A stretch of 39,813 bases of DNA from positions 1-39,813 of the IMG/VR virus record IMGVR_UViG_3300027976_000084. One strand, written 5' to 3'. Below the pieces are notes generated by a model. That model saw only the letters and a list, made by a program, of their open reading frames with translations. It was not told where the DNA came from and ran no database searches. Made by a program: the position numbers and the translations under genes. The stretch's first letter is position 1, and every line of letters begins with the position of its first letter. The DNA is from a virus. This document shows, in pieces, positions 17,575-25,428 of the stretch.

Positions 17575-18188
17575 AAATTGAAAAAATTAACTACACTGGA
17601 AAAGTGTACAACTTAGAAGTTGAGCCAACCCATTCCGTCAACGATGACCAGTTTTACATAAATGCAGATACTGGACTAGTAGTGCATAATTGTCATCCTA
17701 GAGACAATATTGCACTACGTTGGCTTGCAGAGGAATATGACATTGGTTACGATTTGTTTGACACAGTTATGAGTGCTAGAGAAGTACAAGCAAAGAACCT
17801 AGCAGAATTTTTAATTGCACAAAGCCAACTCGAATTGGACTTGCCCATTGTGATTCACGGCAAGGCATACAAACCCGATGTTCCTTATTGTATTGGCAGC
17901 TACTCGACCTTGATTGGACATTACATCCAGCAGCGTGGCATTGATGTAAAGTATGTTGATCCGTTGGCAGATGATGCCACTGACGTTGTTGCAGAAGTTG
18001 ACGGTCCTGCTGTTTATTTGTGGGCACACAACCGCAAGATCACTTACGAATACACAGGCGACCAACTAGATACACAACCTTATTGTACAATACATCCAGG
18101 CAGTGTCATTGTCGATCCTTGGCGAAAAATATCCAAGACCATGGACGGTATTAAAGTGGTACACTATGGGAATACTCGACAAAAATAA
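17571..18188 (+). CDS. C-half of the split intein fused to UDP-sugar 6-dehydrogenase C-extein
   Basis: 205 aa. Residues 1-40 are the intein C-half: block F VYNLEVEPTHSVNDDQFYI and block G LVVHN, ending His39-Asn40, followed by the +1 nucleophile Cys41. C41-H-P-R-D-N-I-A-L is the catalytic motif of the dehydrogenase, so the same cysteine serves splicing and catalysis. Residues 41-205 give the central and C-terminal domains (IVIHGKAYKPDVPYCIGSYS is the UDP-binding domain start). Starts within the nuclease stop (ATGA), ends by TAATG overlap with the next gene. Only the spliced product can be an active enzyme. Confidence 0.9.
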   Translation: MKIEKINYTGKVYNLEVEPTHSVNDDQFYINADTGLVVHNCHPRDNIALRWLAEEYDIGYDLFDTVMSAREVQAKNLAEFLIAQSQLELDLPIVIHGKAYKPDVPYCIGSYSTLIGHYIQQRGIDVKYVDPLADDATDVVAEVDGPAVYLWAHNRKITYEYTGDQLDTQPYCTIHPGSVIVDPWRKISKTMDGIKVVHYGNTRQK

Positions 18189-18700
18189 TGCATACCGTAA
18201 AAAAATATCAACTGTACAAGTTTTGGGATGATGAGTTTAATAACTTGGACTATGTCAACGAACCATTCAATGATACAAGTTTAGTTGCCAAATGGACTGC
18301 ACTAGGGTATCCTACCAAGTTCACAGGTGACATGTGCGATATGCGCAGTGCACAGCCAAGTTGGAATCAACGGTTTGTTGATATCTTTTCTGCACAAGGA
18401 TGGCAAGACATTGGTACCAGTTACTACCGTATGAATACCGGAACAGTGTTGCCCACCCACGGTGATTTATATTTGAAATATATTGACCTGTTCAATCTGC
18501 AAGGACAGGAATCGAGTATACGACGTGCAGTTGTATTTTTAAACGATTGGGAACCCGGGCACTACGCAGAATATTGCAACGAGCCATTTGTAAATTGGGC
18601 AGCAGGATCTACAGTAGAGTGGAGTTATGATACTTTGCACATGGCAGCAAATTTGGGTCTGACACCCAGGTATACCCTTCAGGTCACAGGACACATATGA
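18188..18700 (+). CDS. 2-oxoglutarate/Fe(II)-dependent oxygenase-like protein
   Basis: 170 aa. The double-stranded beta-helix metal site is present: H91-G-D93 (LPTHGDLY) and distal His151 (TLHMAANLG), with Arg161 (PRYTLQVTG) ten residues on as the 2-oxoglutarate carboxylate ligand. VVFLNDWEPGHYAEY and WAAGSTVEW are typical internal strands. Such enzymes hydroxylate amino acids, sugars or nucleobases; substrate unknown. Coupled to its neighbours by TAATG and ATGA overlaps, so it is probably part of the same pathway as the dehydrogenase and amidinotransferase. Confidence 0.8.
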   Translation: MHTVKKYQLYKFWDDEFNNLDYVNEPFNDTSLVAKWTALGYPTKFTGDMCDMRSAQPSWNQRFVDIFSAQGWQDIGTSYYRMNTGTVLPTHGDLYLKYIDLFNLQGQESSIRRAVVFLNDWEPGHYAEYCNEPFVNWAAGSTVEWSYDTLHMAANLGLTPRYTLQVTGHI

Positions 18701-19614
18701 TCAACAGCCGTAACGAGTGGGATACACTAGAAGAAATAGTAGTCGGCAGTGCAACAAATGCAAACTGGCCCAGCTCTGATCCTGTGTTTGCACAAGAGTC
18801 CTTGAAGACATTGTGGACCGACACTCCTGTGCCCAGCGGACCAGTGCCTGGTTGGATTGTTGAGGAAGCCAATGTTGAACTTGATAACCTGTCAGAAATA
18901 CTGGTCAATTACGGCGCAACTGTGCGTAGGCCAACGCCTATGGATTTTGTAGCACGTGAAGGCATGTACAACTATTGTCCCAGGGATAGATTGATTGTAG
19001 CAGGCGATGTGTTGGTAGACTGCAACATGATGTATCCATGCCGCAATCAAGAAACAGAAGCATTACAACAAGTGATGAAACAAGCAAGAACTGTGCTGAC
19101 TATGCCACGTGATCAAGGTATGATTTTGGATGCAGCCAATGTTTGCAGACTGGGCGACACATGGTTATATTTAGAAAGCCACAGCGGCAACCGTGCTGCA
19201 TATGATTGGTTGTGTCAACAGTTTCCTGATATCAATATTGAGTTATGCAACTTCTACGCTGGCGTACACATTGATTCTACCATTGTTCCCATACGTGAAG
19301 GATTGGTGTTGTTGAACGCTGCGCGAGTAAACGAAACAAACTGTCCAAAGGCATTTGATTCATGGGAAAAGATATACATCAATGATGTAGTGCCACAAGG
19401 CTTTTTTGAGTATCCATACGCTTCAAAATGGATTGCAATGAATATGTTGGTGTTGGATCCGAAGACAGTTATTGTAGATCAGTACCAAACTGAGCTAATT
19501 ACAGTATTAAAGTCAAAAGGCGTTGATACTATTCCACACACACTGAGTCACAGTCGTACATTAGGTGGCGGATTCCATTGCGTAACACTTGACACACGGA
19601 GAAAACATGATTGA
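18697..19614 (+). CDS. Amidinotransferase (glycine/inosamine-phosphate type)
   Basis: 305 aa, guanidino-group-modifying superfamily. Catalytic residues are all visible: Asp145 (ILDAANVCR), His191 (AGVHIDSTI) and Cys295 (GGGFHCVTLD). NEWDTLEEIVVGSA at the start is the conserved opening of arginine:glycine and streptamine amidinotransferases. These enzymes move an amidino group from arginine to an amine such as glycine or an aminosugar. It overlaps the upstream gene by ATGA and the tail-fibre gene by 8 nt. The combination with a UDP-sugar dehydrogenase suggests guanidination of a sugar or surface component; that is inference. Confidence 0.9.
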   Translation: MINSRNEWDTLEEIVVGSATNANWPSSDPVFAQESLKTLWTDTPVPSGPVPGWIVEEANVELDNLSEILVNYGATVRRPTPMDFVAREGMYNYCPRDRLIVAGDVLVDCNMMYPCRNQETEALQQVMKQARTVLTMPRDQGMILDAANVCRLGDTWLYLESHSGNRAAYDWLCQQFPDINIELCNFYAGVHIDSTIVPIREGLVLLNAARVNETNCPKAFDSWEKIYINDVVPQGFFEYPYASKWIAMNMLVLDPKTVIVDQYQTELITVLKSKGVDTIPHTLSHSRTLGGGFHCVTLDTRRKHD

Positions 19615-20884
19615 TGCCGACGTAATAAAACGAATGATAGAACAGCAAATTACTGAAACTGTCAGCAGTCACGTGTCCGGCGTATTGACGTCAGATGAGT
19701 GGGCACAGCCAATTGAGCAAAAAATAGTAAAATACACTCAAGATCGTATACTTTCAAAGTTTGCTAATTCGGCTGCAATGCCCGAAATTATCGAAGCTGT
19801 CAAGACAAGTGTTGGTGAGTTGTTTGCAAACGGGCACATACCCGGAGTATCAACATTTGTTGACAACGATCTTATCAAAGTCACAGTGGATAAAGAAGTA
19901 GAAAAGCAAACTCAATTGACTGTGGTCAAACTGTTCAAAGACCCAGTGTGGTTAGAACGAATTGAAAAAGTAATTAATCAAGCAGTTGTACGTCAAACAA
20001 TGATAACAGTTGGATCAATTGATATCTCCACTATTATTCACGAACGTGTAGATGAAAACATGGCAAAGTTTAAGCAAGAAATGCTATCAGGGTTTTCAAG
20101 TACTGGCATCGACGACAAAGCCACTGCATGCCAATTGACTATCATGGACGAAACCACAGTGGTCGAAAATACGTTAACAGCTCGGTCTGCAAATTTTGTA
20201 GAATCCGTAACAGTCAGAGACTTGGCTGTAACAGGATCAATCAACACAGATAATCTCAGTTGGAATGTGTTGGCAGCTGATATCAGTGCCAAGACACTTG
20301 CACAACTTAGTAAAGATTGGAAAGACACGTTGGTAGATCAAGTGGCAAACGAGATCAAAACCAATGGCATTGACTTTGCCAACGTAAAAGTTGATGGTTA
20401 CCCATTGGTGTTGGGTGGTGAACTGGCTAGAACTGTTACACAAAGCAGTTTGCGCAGAGTTGGGCGCCTGCAAGGATTAGTCGTCGACGGCGAAACAAGT
20501 TTGAACGAAACAGTTGTTGTAGTTAAGAAACGATTGGGTGTCAATACTGAACAGCCGGATGCTGCGCTCAATGTATGGGATGAAGAAGTGAGTGTTTCTG
20601 CAGGCAAATACAAAAACCACGAAGCATATATCGGAACAAATCGTGATCAAGCATTGAACATAAGCATCAATCGTATGCCACAAATCACACTTGGTACCGA
20701 CGGTGTCACTGGTATTAAGAAATTGCGGGTAGCACAATACATGATTGGGCACGGAACATCTGTTCCTGGATATGCTGGTACCAAAGGCGACATTGTGTTC
20801 AATGTTGATCCAACACCTAAAAGTGCGTTTGCTTGGGTATGTTTAGGCGGGCATCAGTGGAAAGTTCTCAAGGCAGCAGAATGA
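19607..20884 (+). CDS. Tail-fibre-like structural protein
   Basis: 425 aa from ATG 19607, which has a CGGAG site; an in-frame ATG 18 nt upstream is rejected. Residues 1-200 are helical, the middle is low-complexity beta (SLRRVGRLQGLVVDGETSLN is a fibre repeat type found in many tail fibres), and the end GYAGTKGDIVFN...WVCLGGHQWKVLKAAE matches C-termini of fibres that follow the pattern G-D-I-V-F-N ... W-x-C-x-G-G-x-W. Likely a virion appendage used in host recognition. Its 8-nt overlap with the amidinotransferase links fibre and modification enzymes. Confidence 0.75.
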   Translation: MIDADVIKRMIEQQITETVSSHVSGVLTSDEWAQPIEQKIVKYTQDRILSKFANSAAMPEIIEAVKTSVGELFANGHIPGVSTFVDNDLIKVTVDKEVEKQTQLTVVKLFKDPVWLERIEKVINQAVVRQTMITVGSIDISTIIHERVDENMAKFKQEMLSGFSSTGIDDKATACQLTIMDETTVVENTLTARSANFVESVTVRDLAVTGSINTDNLSWNVLAADISAKTLAQLSKDWKDTLVDQVANEIKTNGIDFANVKVDGYPLVLGGELARTVTQSSLRRVGRLQGLVVDGETSLNETVVVVKKRLGVNTEQPDAALNVWDEEVSVSAGKYKNHEAYIGTNRDQALNISINRMPQITLGTDGVTGIKKLRVAQYMIGHGTSVPGYAGTKGDIVFNVDPTPKSAFAWVCLGGHQWKVLKAAE

Positions 20885-21438
20885 GAGTTAACTGGGTAGT
20901 TGCTGATTCCACTGTCATTGCACCGGATGTTGACATCAATGTCATCAAAGACATTGCCAGTATCTGGGGCAGTTGGCGAACATGGCGAGGATGCAGCACT
21001 GACAATGTGGTATGCAACGATGCCGGCAAAGCTCGCGAGTTGTTGAAACGCAACATGAACAAAATGTGCAACATGTATATTCCCGAATCAATGTATTCAG
21101 AGTTGGACCGGCCAGAGTCAGTTCAATTGTTTGGCGGCCAGTTTACATTTGAAGTGAACAACCAAGACGAACTTATTGCTATGCAACTTGTGTCTTCGCA
21201 AAGTGATATTGTGTTGCTGCTGGGATTTGATTGGACAGAAAAACCTGTAAGCACTGACAAACTATTGGCACACCGAGCACACAATTACCGCAGATTTGTT
21301 GCGGATGCTATCCGGAATAACCCAGATGTGCAGTGGGTTTTGGTTGACCATGAAGGAGAAACCATGCCCGAATTGAACAATTTTGATAATATTACACAAG
21401 ATACCCTTGAAAACGTAGTAGAATTACTGTCAGATTGA
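20881..21438 (+). CDS. Hypothetical protein following the tail-fibre gene (185 aa)
   Basis: ATG 20881 overlaps the fibre stop by ATGA. Alpha/beta, no membrane segment. SDIVLLLGFDW and DVQWVLVDHEGE look like Rossmann-type strands, and W-G-S-W-R-T-W near residue 30 is Trp rich. I do not recognise a family. Position suggests a fibre assembly or attachment factor, or an unrelated cytoplasmic enzyme. The TGA stop overlaps the -35 of the next promoter. Confidence 0.7.
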   Translation: MRVNWVVADSTVIAPDVDINVIKDIASIWGSWRTWRGCSTDNVVCNDAGKARELLKRNMNKMCNMYIPESMYSELDRPESVQLFGGQFTFEVNNQDELIAMQLVSSQSDIVLLLGFDWTEKPVSTDKLLAHRAHNYRRFVADAIRNNPDVQWVLVDHEGETMPELNNFDNITQDTLENVVELLSD

Positions 21439-21463
21439 CAGTAAAAAGCACCCATGCTATAAT
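21435..21463 (+). promoter_or_regulatory. Consensus sigma70 promoter, TTGACA-N17-TATAAT, leaderless
   Basis: TTGACA (21435-21440) and TATAAT (21458-21463), 17-bp spacer, full consensus. The -10 lies in an inverted repeat, ATGCT (21454-21458) and AGCAT (21466-21470). ATG 21469 begins only 5 nt after the -10, so the transcript would start at the start codon. Confidence 0.85.
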
Positions 21464-21468
21464 ACAGC

Positions 21469-21630
21469 ATGAAGCATATTACAGTATATCTCTTGTTTGT
21501 ATCAGCCCTGTTGCCCGGATGCGCCACAGCAATAGCTATTGCTGACGTCACCGTTGGAACTGCTATCTATGCAGGAAAAACTGTAGTAAACACTATTGAC
21601 GCAATCACACCGGACATTGTTAATGATTAA
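21469..21630 (+). CDS. Small lipoprotein (53 aa)
   Basis: MKHITVYLLFVSALLPGC is a lipoprotein signal with lipobox LLPGC (Cys18 lipidated); the rest, about 35 residues, is small and helical. No Shine-Dalgarno; the promoter at 21435 would give a leaderless mRNA. It could be a spanin outer subunit or an entericidin-like peptide, but no partner with a matching inner-membrane subunit is visible nearby. Overlaps uvdE by 8 nt. Confidence 0.65.
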   Translation: MKHITVYLLFVSALLPGCATAIAIADVTVGTAIYAGKTVVNTIDAITPDIVND

Positions 21631-22636
21631 AAGAATTGGTTTTGCTTGCAAATGGATAAATGACTCGTCTGAAGTAGGCGGCATGAAAGTCAATGCATTG
21701 GACCGAGACCTTAACGGGCGCTCGACTACTATGCGCTGGTTGCGCGAACACAAAGCAGAAGCCGAGCAGCGGCAGTGGGACATCATGAATCATAATACCA
21801 GCGCTGCTGTTAAGATGATTGAACGTGTGGCCACATTGCCTGCGGAGCGCAGAATGGTTCGTTTAGGATCCGAGATGCTGCAAGGCTATACACAAGACGA
21901 ATGGAAAAGCTGGTGGCAACAGCCAGATGTGCAGAATCATTTAGAACGCATATTTGCGCCCATTGGCGAAGCAGCACGTAGACTTGATGTACGACTGAGT
22001 TTTCACCCTGGTCAGTTCTGTGTGCTGGCCAGTGAGCACGATGTCATTGTGGAAAGATCAATAGAGGAGTTCGAATATCATGTGGATATGGCCCGCTGGA
22101 TGGGATTCGGTAAAAGTTTTCAGGACTTTAAAATCAACGTACACATCTCCGGTAGACGAGGTCCAACCGGTATCATTGACACCTTACAAAGACTCAGCCC
22201 CGAAGCAAGAAACTGCATCACAATCGAAAACGACGAAAACTCCTGGGGCATTGAATCAAGCCTTGAACTCGAAAAGCATTGTGCCCTCGTTCTGGATGTA
22301 CACCACCACTGGATCCGTACAGGAGAATACATTCAACCCTCCGACGATAGATACAAGCGTGTGATTGATGCATGGCGTGGAGTACGCCCTGTTGTTCATT
22401 ACAGTTACAGCCGTGCAGAACATGTAGGGCATATTGACAATGTTTTTCCTGATATGGCACAGTTGCTGGAACAAGGTTACAAGAAACAAAAATTACGTGC
22501 ACACAGTGACTTTTACCCTAACCGTACAGTCAACCAATGGGCGTTGTCGTTCAATGACACGGCAGATATCATGTGCGAATCCAAAGGCAAAAATATTTCC
22601 AGTGGAGAATTATTTGAGCAAAAACTAAATGCATAA
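21623..22636 (+). CDS. UvdE-type UV damage endonuclease
   Basis: 337 aa from ATG 21623 (MIKRIGFACKWI); a track start nine codons upstream has no better support. TIM-barrel nuclease that nicks DNA 5' of UV photoproducts and other lesions. Metal ligands expected from the T. thermophilus enzyme appear in order: His128 (SFHPGQF), His174 (NVHISGRR), Glu202 (IENDEN), Asp225 and His227 (LDVHHHW), His259 (VVHYSYSR). It would give the phage a repair route independent of host UvrABC in sunlit water. T4 uses the unrelated DenV for the same lesions. Confidence 0.92.
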   Translation: MIKRIGFACKWINDSSEVGGMKVNALDRDLNGRSTTMRWLREHKAEAEQRQWDIMNHNTSAAVKMIERVATLPAERRMVRLGSEMLQGYTQDEWKSWWQQPDVQNHLERIFAPIGEAARRLDVRLSFHPGQFCVLASEHDVIVERSIEEFEYHVDMARWMGFGKSFQDFKINVHISGRRGPTGIIDTLQRLSPEARNCITIENDENSWGIESSLELEKHCALVLDVHHHWIRTGEYIQPSDDRYKRVIDAWRGVRPVVHYSYSRAEHVGHIDNVFPDMAQLLEQGYKKQKLRAHSDFYPNRTVNQWALSFNDTADIMCESKGKNISSGELFEQKLNA

Positions 22637-22817
22637 AAAGTTTATAACAAGTATATTGGCAATCTTAACTGGATTATTTTTTGCTATCAATTCTCTAAAA
22701 TATTCATTGGGGGCAACCAGCAATATGGGTCCTGGATATTATCCGTTGGTGGTATCTTGTATTATTATAGCAATTGGTGTGGTATTACTGATGCGGACAA
22801 TGCATGAGCTTCGTTGA
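22629..22817 (+). CDS. Short TctB-like small membrane subunit
   Basis: 62 aa with two membrane helices (about 5-22 and 38-56) and the TctB signature NMGPGYYPLVVS. Usual TctB proteins are about 140-180 aa with four helices, so this one is roughly the N-terminal half only. It overlaps tctA by 14 nt in the order expected for the Tct operon. Could be a trimmed but working small subunit or a degraded gene. Confidence 0.75.
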   Translation: MHKKFITSILAILTGLFFAINSLKYSLGATSNMGPGYYPLVVSCIIIAIGVVLLMRTMHELR

Positions 22818-24303
22818 TGCTTTAATATTTGGTTTTTATCAAGCTGGCACTGTTAATAATTTAATGTTTTGTGTTGGTGGAGTGTTGTTGGGCACTCTTG
22901 TCGGAGTATTGCCAGGACTTGGTCCAATGGCAACTGTTTCCATATTGTTGCCAATGACATACAGCACAGGCGATCCATTGGCTTCAATTATATTGCTGGC
23001 CGGGATATATTATGGTGCTCAATATGGCGGAAGCACAACTGCTATCTTGTTACGACTTCCGGGCGAAGCATCGTCACTGGTCACTATGCTTGATGGAAAC
23101 AAAATGGCATTGAATGGCAGAGCAGGCGCTGCCTTATCAATTGCTGCAATGTCAAGTTTTTTTGCCGGAACAGTTGCAACATTGTTGATTGCTGTTGCAG
23201 GAGAACCAATGGCCAATTTTGCAATCAAATTTGGTCCTGCTGAATATACAGCATTGTTGATTATGGGATTGGTAATATGCGTGACTATCACTGACGGTGA
23301 TGCACTTGGTAGTGGTATTGTGTTGTTGATTGGAATATTGTTTGGTCTCGTTGGCACTGACGTTAATTCCGGAGTACCAAGATTTGAGTTTGGCTCATAC
23401 GAATTACTTGATGGCCTTTCGTTTGGTGTATTAGCAATGGGAGTATTTGGGTTATCTGAAATTTTATGGAACATGTTGCACGAGCCCAAGACACCATCGC
23501 CCAAACCGATAACTTTAAAGGATATGTATCCTACTCGAAAAGAATTCAATAATTCAATAGGGGCTACTTTTCGTGGCACAACAGTGGGCAGTATAATAGG
23601 ATTGATCCCAGGCGCCGGAGTTACTGTCAGTTCTTTTTTTAGTTACGCATTTGAAAAACAAATCAGTAAACACCCAGAAAAATTTGGCACAGGCATAGTT
23701 GAAGGCATTGCAGCACCCGAATCAGCAAACAATGCTGCTGCTCAAACCGGCTTCATACCAATGTTAAGTTTTGGAATACCAACTACTCCATTGATGGCGT
23801 TGATGGTAGGCGCTTTGGTGATGCAAGGCATCCAACCCGGTCCTCACGTGATATCAACTAATCCTGAGTTGTTTTGGGGGCTAATTGCAAGTATGTGGAT
23901 TGGTAATTGTATACTGCTAATTTTAAATTTACCAATGATAGGAATATGGGTCAAGGTATTGCAAGTACCAAGAATAATATTATTTCCTGTAATTATGTCA
24001 GCATGTTTGTATGGAGCATACAGTTTAAACAACAACATGTTTGATGTATGGATGTTGATTCCGTTTACCCTTTTGGGCTATCTGCTTAAATGGTTAGATA
24101 TTAACCCTACACCAATGGCGCTTGGATTTATAGTTGGGCCGTTGTTGGAAGAAACTTTTCGTCGATCTTTAATAATTAGTCAAGGAGAATGGGATACATT
24201 TGTACAGTCCCCGATATCGATATCAATATTAAGTATAACAGTAATGTCTATACTAGTTAAACTTTATACAGCATCAATTTCTTCCAAGTACAAAAATGAT
24301 TAA
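22804..24303 (+). CDS. tctA: TctA, large membrane subunit of a tripartite tricarboxylate transporter
   Basis: 499 aa, full length. About 12 membrane helices with the family signature motifs VLPGLGPMATVSILLPMTYS near the start and LIPGAGVTVSSFFSY in the second half, plus APESANNAAAQTGFIPML. Imports citrate-like or other carboxylates through the inner membrane with TctB and a periplasmic TctC binding protein; no tctC is visible in the window, so a host binding protein would be needed. Phage copies of tctA are uncommon. Sequence around it is A+T rich like other transferred genes. Confidence 0.95.
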   Translation: MSFVDALIFGFYQAGTVNNLMFCVGGVLLGTLVGVLPGLGPMATVSILLPMTYSTGDPLASIILLAGIYYGAQYGGSTTAILLRLPGEASSLVTMLDGNKMALNGRAGAALSIAAMSSFFAGTVATLLIAVAGEPMANFAIKFGPAEYTALLIMGLVICVTITDGDALGSGIVLLIGILFGLVGTDVNSGVPRFEFGSYELLDGLSFGVLAMGVFGLSEILWNMLHEPKTPSPKPITLKDMYPTRKEFNNSIGATFRGTTVGSIIGLIPGAGVTVSSFFSYAFEKQISKHPEKFGTGIVEGIAAPESANNAAAQTGFIPMLSFGIPTTPLMALMVGALVMQGIQPGPHVISTNPELFWGLIASMWIGNCILLILNLPMIGIWVKVLQVPRIILFPVIMSACLYGAYSLNNNMFDVWMLIPFTLLGYLLKWLDINPTPMALGFIVGPLLEETFRRSLIISQGEWDTFVQSPISISILSITVMSILVKLYTASISSKYKND

Positions 24304-24589
24304 TTTAGCCATATTCCAGCCCACTGTTGAGTGGATAAAAGACGACTGGCACAAAAACCCATTCCGATTTATAATGGAACTTGTTGCATGGGCAATGAGT
24401 ATTTCGTGTAGTTTTATTATGATGTTGACAGTGCCCACTCCGCCATTTTTGCTTTTGTATCCTATGTTTATTATACAATGCGTAATTTTTGGGTGGGCAT
24501 GCTGGACCCGACAGAGCTTCGGGATGCTGAGTAATTACATTCTGCTGGTCACTATAGATTCTATAGCACTAGCAAGAATGTTATTTTGA
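24296..24589 (+). CDS. Small membrane protein (97 aa)
   Basis: Three membrane helices at about 26-48, 50-68 and 75-95. KNPFRFIMELVAWAMSISCS and PTPPFLLLYPMFIIQ resemble a family of small membrane proteins in large aquatic phages. Overlaps tctA by 8 nt. Function unknown; may be a separate phage membrane factor rather than a transporter subunit. Confidence 0.75.
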   Translation: MINLAIFQPTVEWIKDDWHKNPFRFIMELVAWAMSISCSFIMMLTVPTPPFLLLYPMFIIQCVIFGWACWTRQSFGMLSNYILLVTIDSIALARMLF

Positions 24590-24847
24590 CTTGGGTGCCT
24601 TCTTGGCTGCTACTTTTTTAGCAGGAACTGCTTTTACTGCTTTTGGTTTTGCAACTTTTTTAACAGTCTTGTCTGCTGCCATATCCGCCTGGCTTGGGAA
24701 AGGCCAATTGGTATTCATATCAACAGCAGTATCAACAGGCGGTTCGTCTATTTGGACTCCGTAGCTGGCGTATACTGCCTCAAATACAGTAATGGGTTCA
24801 GGTTCCGGTTTTACAAATAAATTTTTGATCCATGAAAAAATAAACAT
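24581..24847 (-). CDS. Protein with Lys/Ala/Pro-rich tail (88 aa)
   Basis: Hydrophobic N-terminus MFIFSWIKNLFV, acidic and polar middle, then a histone-H1-like tail of Lys-Ala-Pro repeats (about 62-88, VKKVAKPKAVKAVPAKKVAA). The tail could bind DNA or RNA. It ends within the upstream convergent gene. AAAGGACTT ribosome site. No family recognised. Confidence 0.65.
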   Translation of the reverse strand: MFIFSWIKNLFVKPEPEPITVFEAVYASYGVQIDEPPVDTAVDMNTNWPFPSQADMAADKTVKKVAKPKAVKAVPAKKVAAKKAPKSK

Positions 24848-24894
24848 AAAAAGTCCTTTTTGGTTATGTGTTGAACATATTTACCCAAATTGAG

Positions 24895-24980
24895 TTTGTA
24901 GGTATAAAAAATATGTTATAATAACTAATGGTTTCTACTAAGAGACGATAAATAACTCAGTAGAAACACTATTAGTGTTT
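24895..24980 (+). promoter_or_regulatory. Promoter and structured leader for the 25015 ORF
   Basis: TATAAT (24917-24922) lies in a small palindrome GTTATAATAAC; the -35 (TTTGTA, 24895-24900, spacer 16) is weak. Downstream, GTTTCTACT (24931-24939) and AGTAGAAAC (24959-24967) form a 9-bp stem, followed by a second 7-bp hairpin, AAACACT and AGTGTTT (24964-24980). A GATAAATA box (24947-24954) lies in the loop. About 90 nt of structured leader precede ATG 25015. Confidence 0.5.
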
Positions 24981-25014
24981 ACACTGATAACATAACCTAA
25001 AGGAAAAACACACA

Positions 25015-25182
25015 ATGTTTAAAAAACTAAAAGAACTTGTACAACGAGTTTTTGCACAGAATACACAGCAGACTCTACTGGAACAATACATTTCCAGCAA
25101 GAACCCCACCTGCACAGCAGAACTAGAACAGCTAGTGATCAGCTACGAACGTGCATTAAGAGGCTCGCGTTATGGCTACTAA
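25015..25182 (+). CDS. Small hypothetical protein (55 aa)
   Basis: ATG 25015 has an AAAGGAAA site. MFKKLKELVQRVFAQNTQQT, then LLEQYISSKNPTCTAELEQL gives two helices with a short polar linker. The EQYISSKNPT style of motif occurs in short proteins of proteobacteria and their phages. Function unknown. First of a run of five very small genes. Confidence 0.6.
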   Translation: MFKKLKELVQRVFAQNTQQTLLEQYISSKNPTCTAELEQLVISYERALRGSRYGY

Positions 25183-25282
25183 AATTAAAAACTCATTGAA
25201 ATCGTTTGGACGTGCGTTGGTCAATGCAATGCTCATCAGTGGCGAAAGCCGCACTCGGCAAGTGTCGAGATGGTATGTATAA
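25172..25282 (+). CDS. Small basic peptide (36 aa)
   Basis: ATG 25172 overlaps the previous gene by 11 nt. MATKIKNSLKSFGRALVNAM, then a polar tail (SGESRTRQVSRWYV). Short, basic, possibly helical. Coding status rests on the tight overlap with both neighbours. Confidence 0.45.
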   Translation: MATKIKNSLKSFGRALVNAMLISGESRTRQVSRWYV

Positions 25283-25427
25283 TTTACTAAAGAAGATCGT
25301 TGCTGTGTTTTGTGATACAGAGTACGATAAAGAAATCATGCGTTGGGCAAAATCTGAATATAAAAAAGATTGGGAACACGCATACCACATGTTGGTACAG
25401 GGCAAAAAGCCCTACTCCGGAGTTTAA
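25275..25427 (+). CDS. Small hypothetical protein (50 aa)
   Basis: ATG 25275 overlaps the previous stop by 8 nt; a longer frame from TTG 25206 is rejected. MYNLLKKIVAVFCDTEYDKE then IMRWAKSEYKKDWEHAYHML. Mixed helical, no known domain. Confidence 0.5.
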   Translation: MYNLLKKIVAVFCDTEYDKEIMRWAKSEYKKDWEHAYHMLVQGKKPYSGV

Positions 25428-25428
25428 A

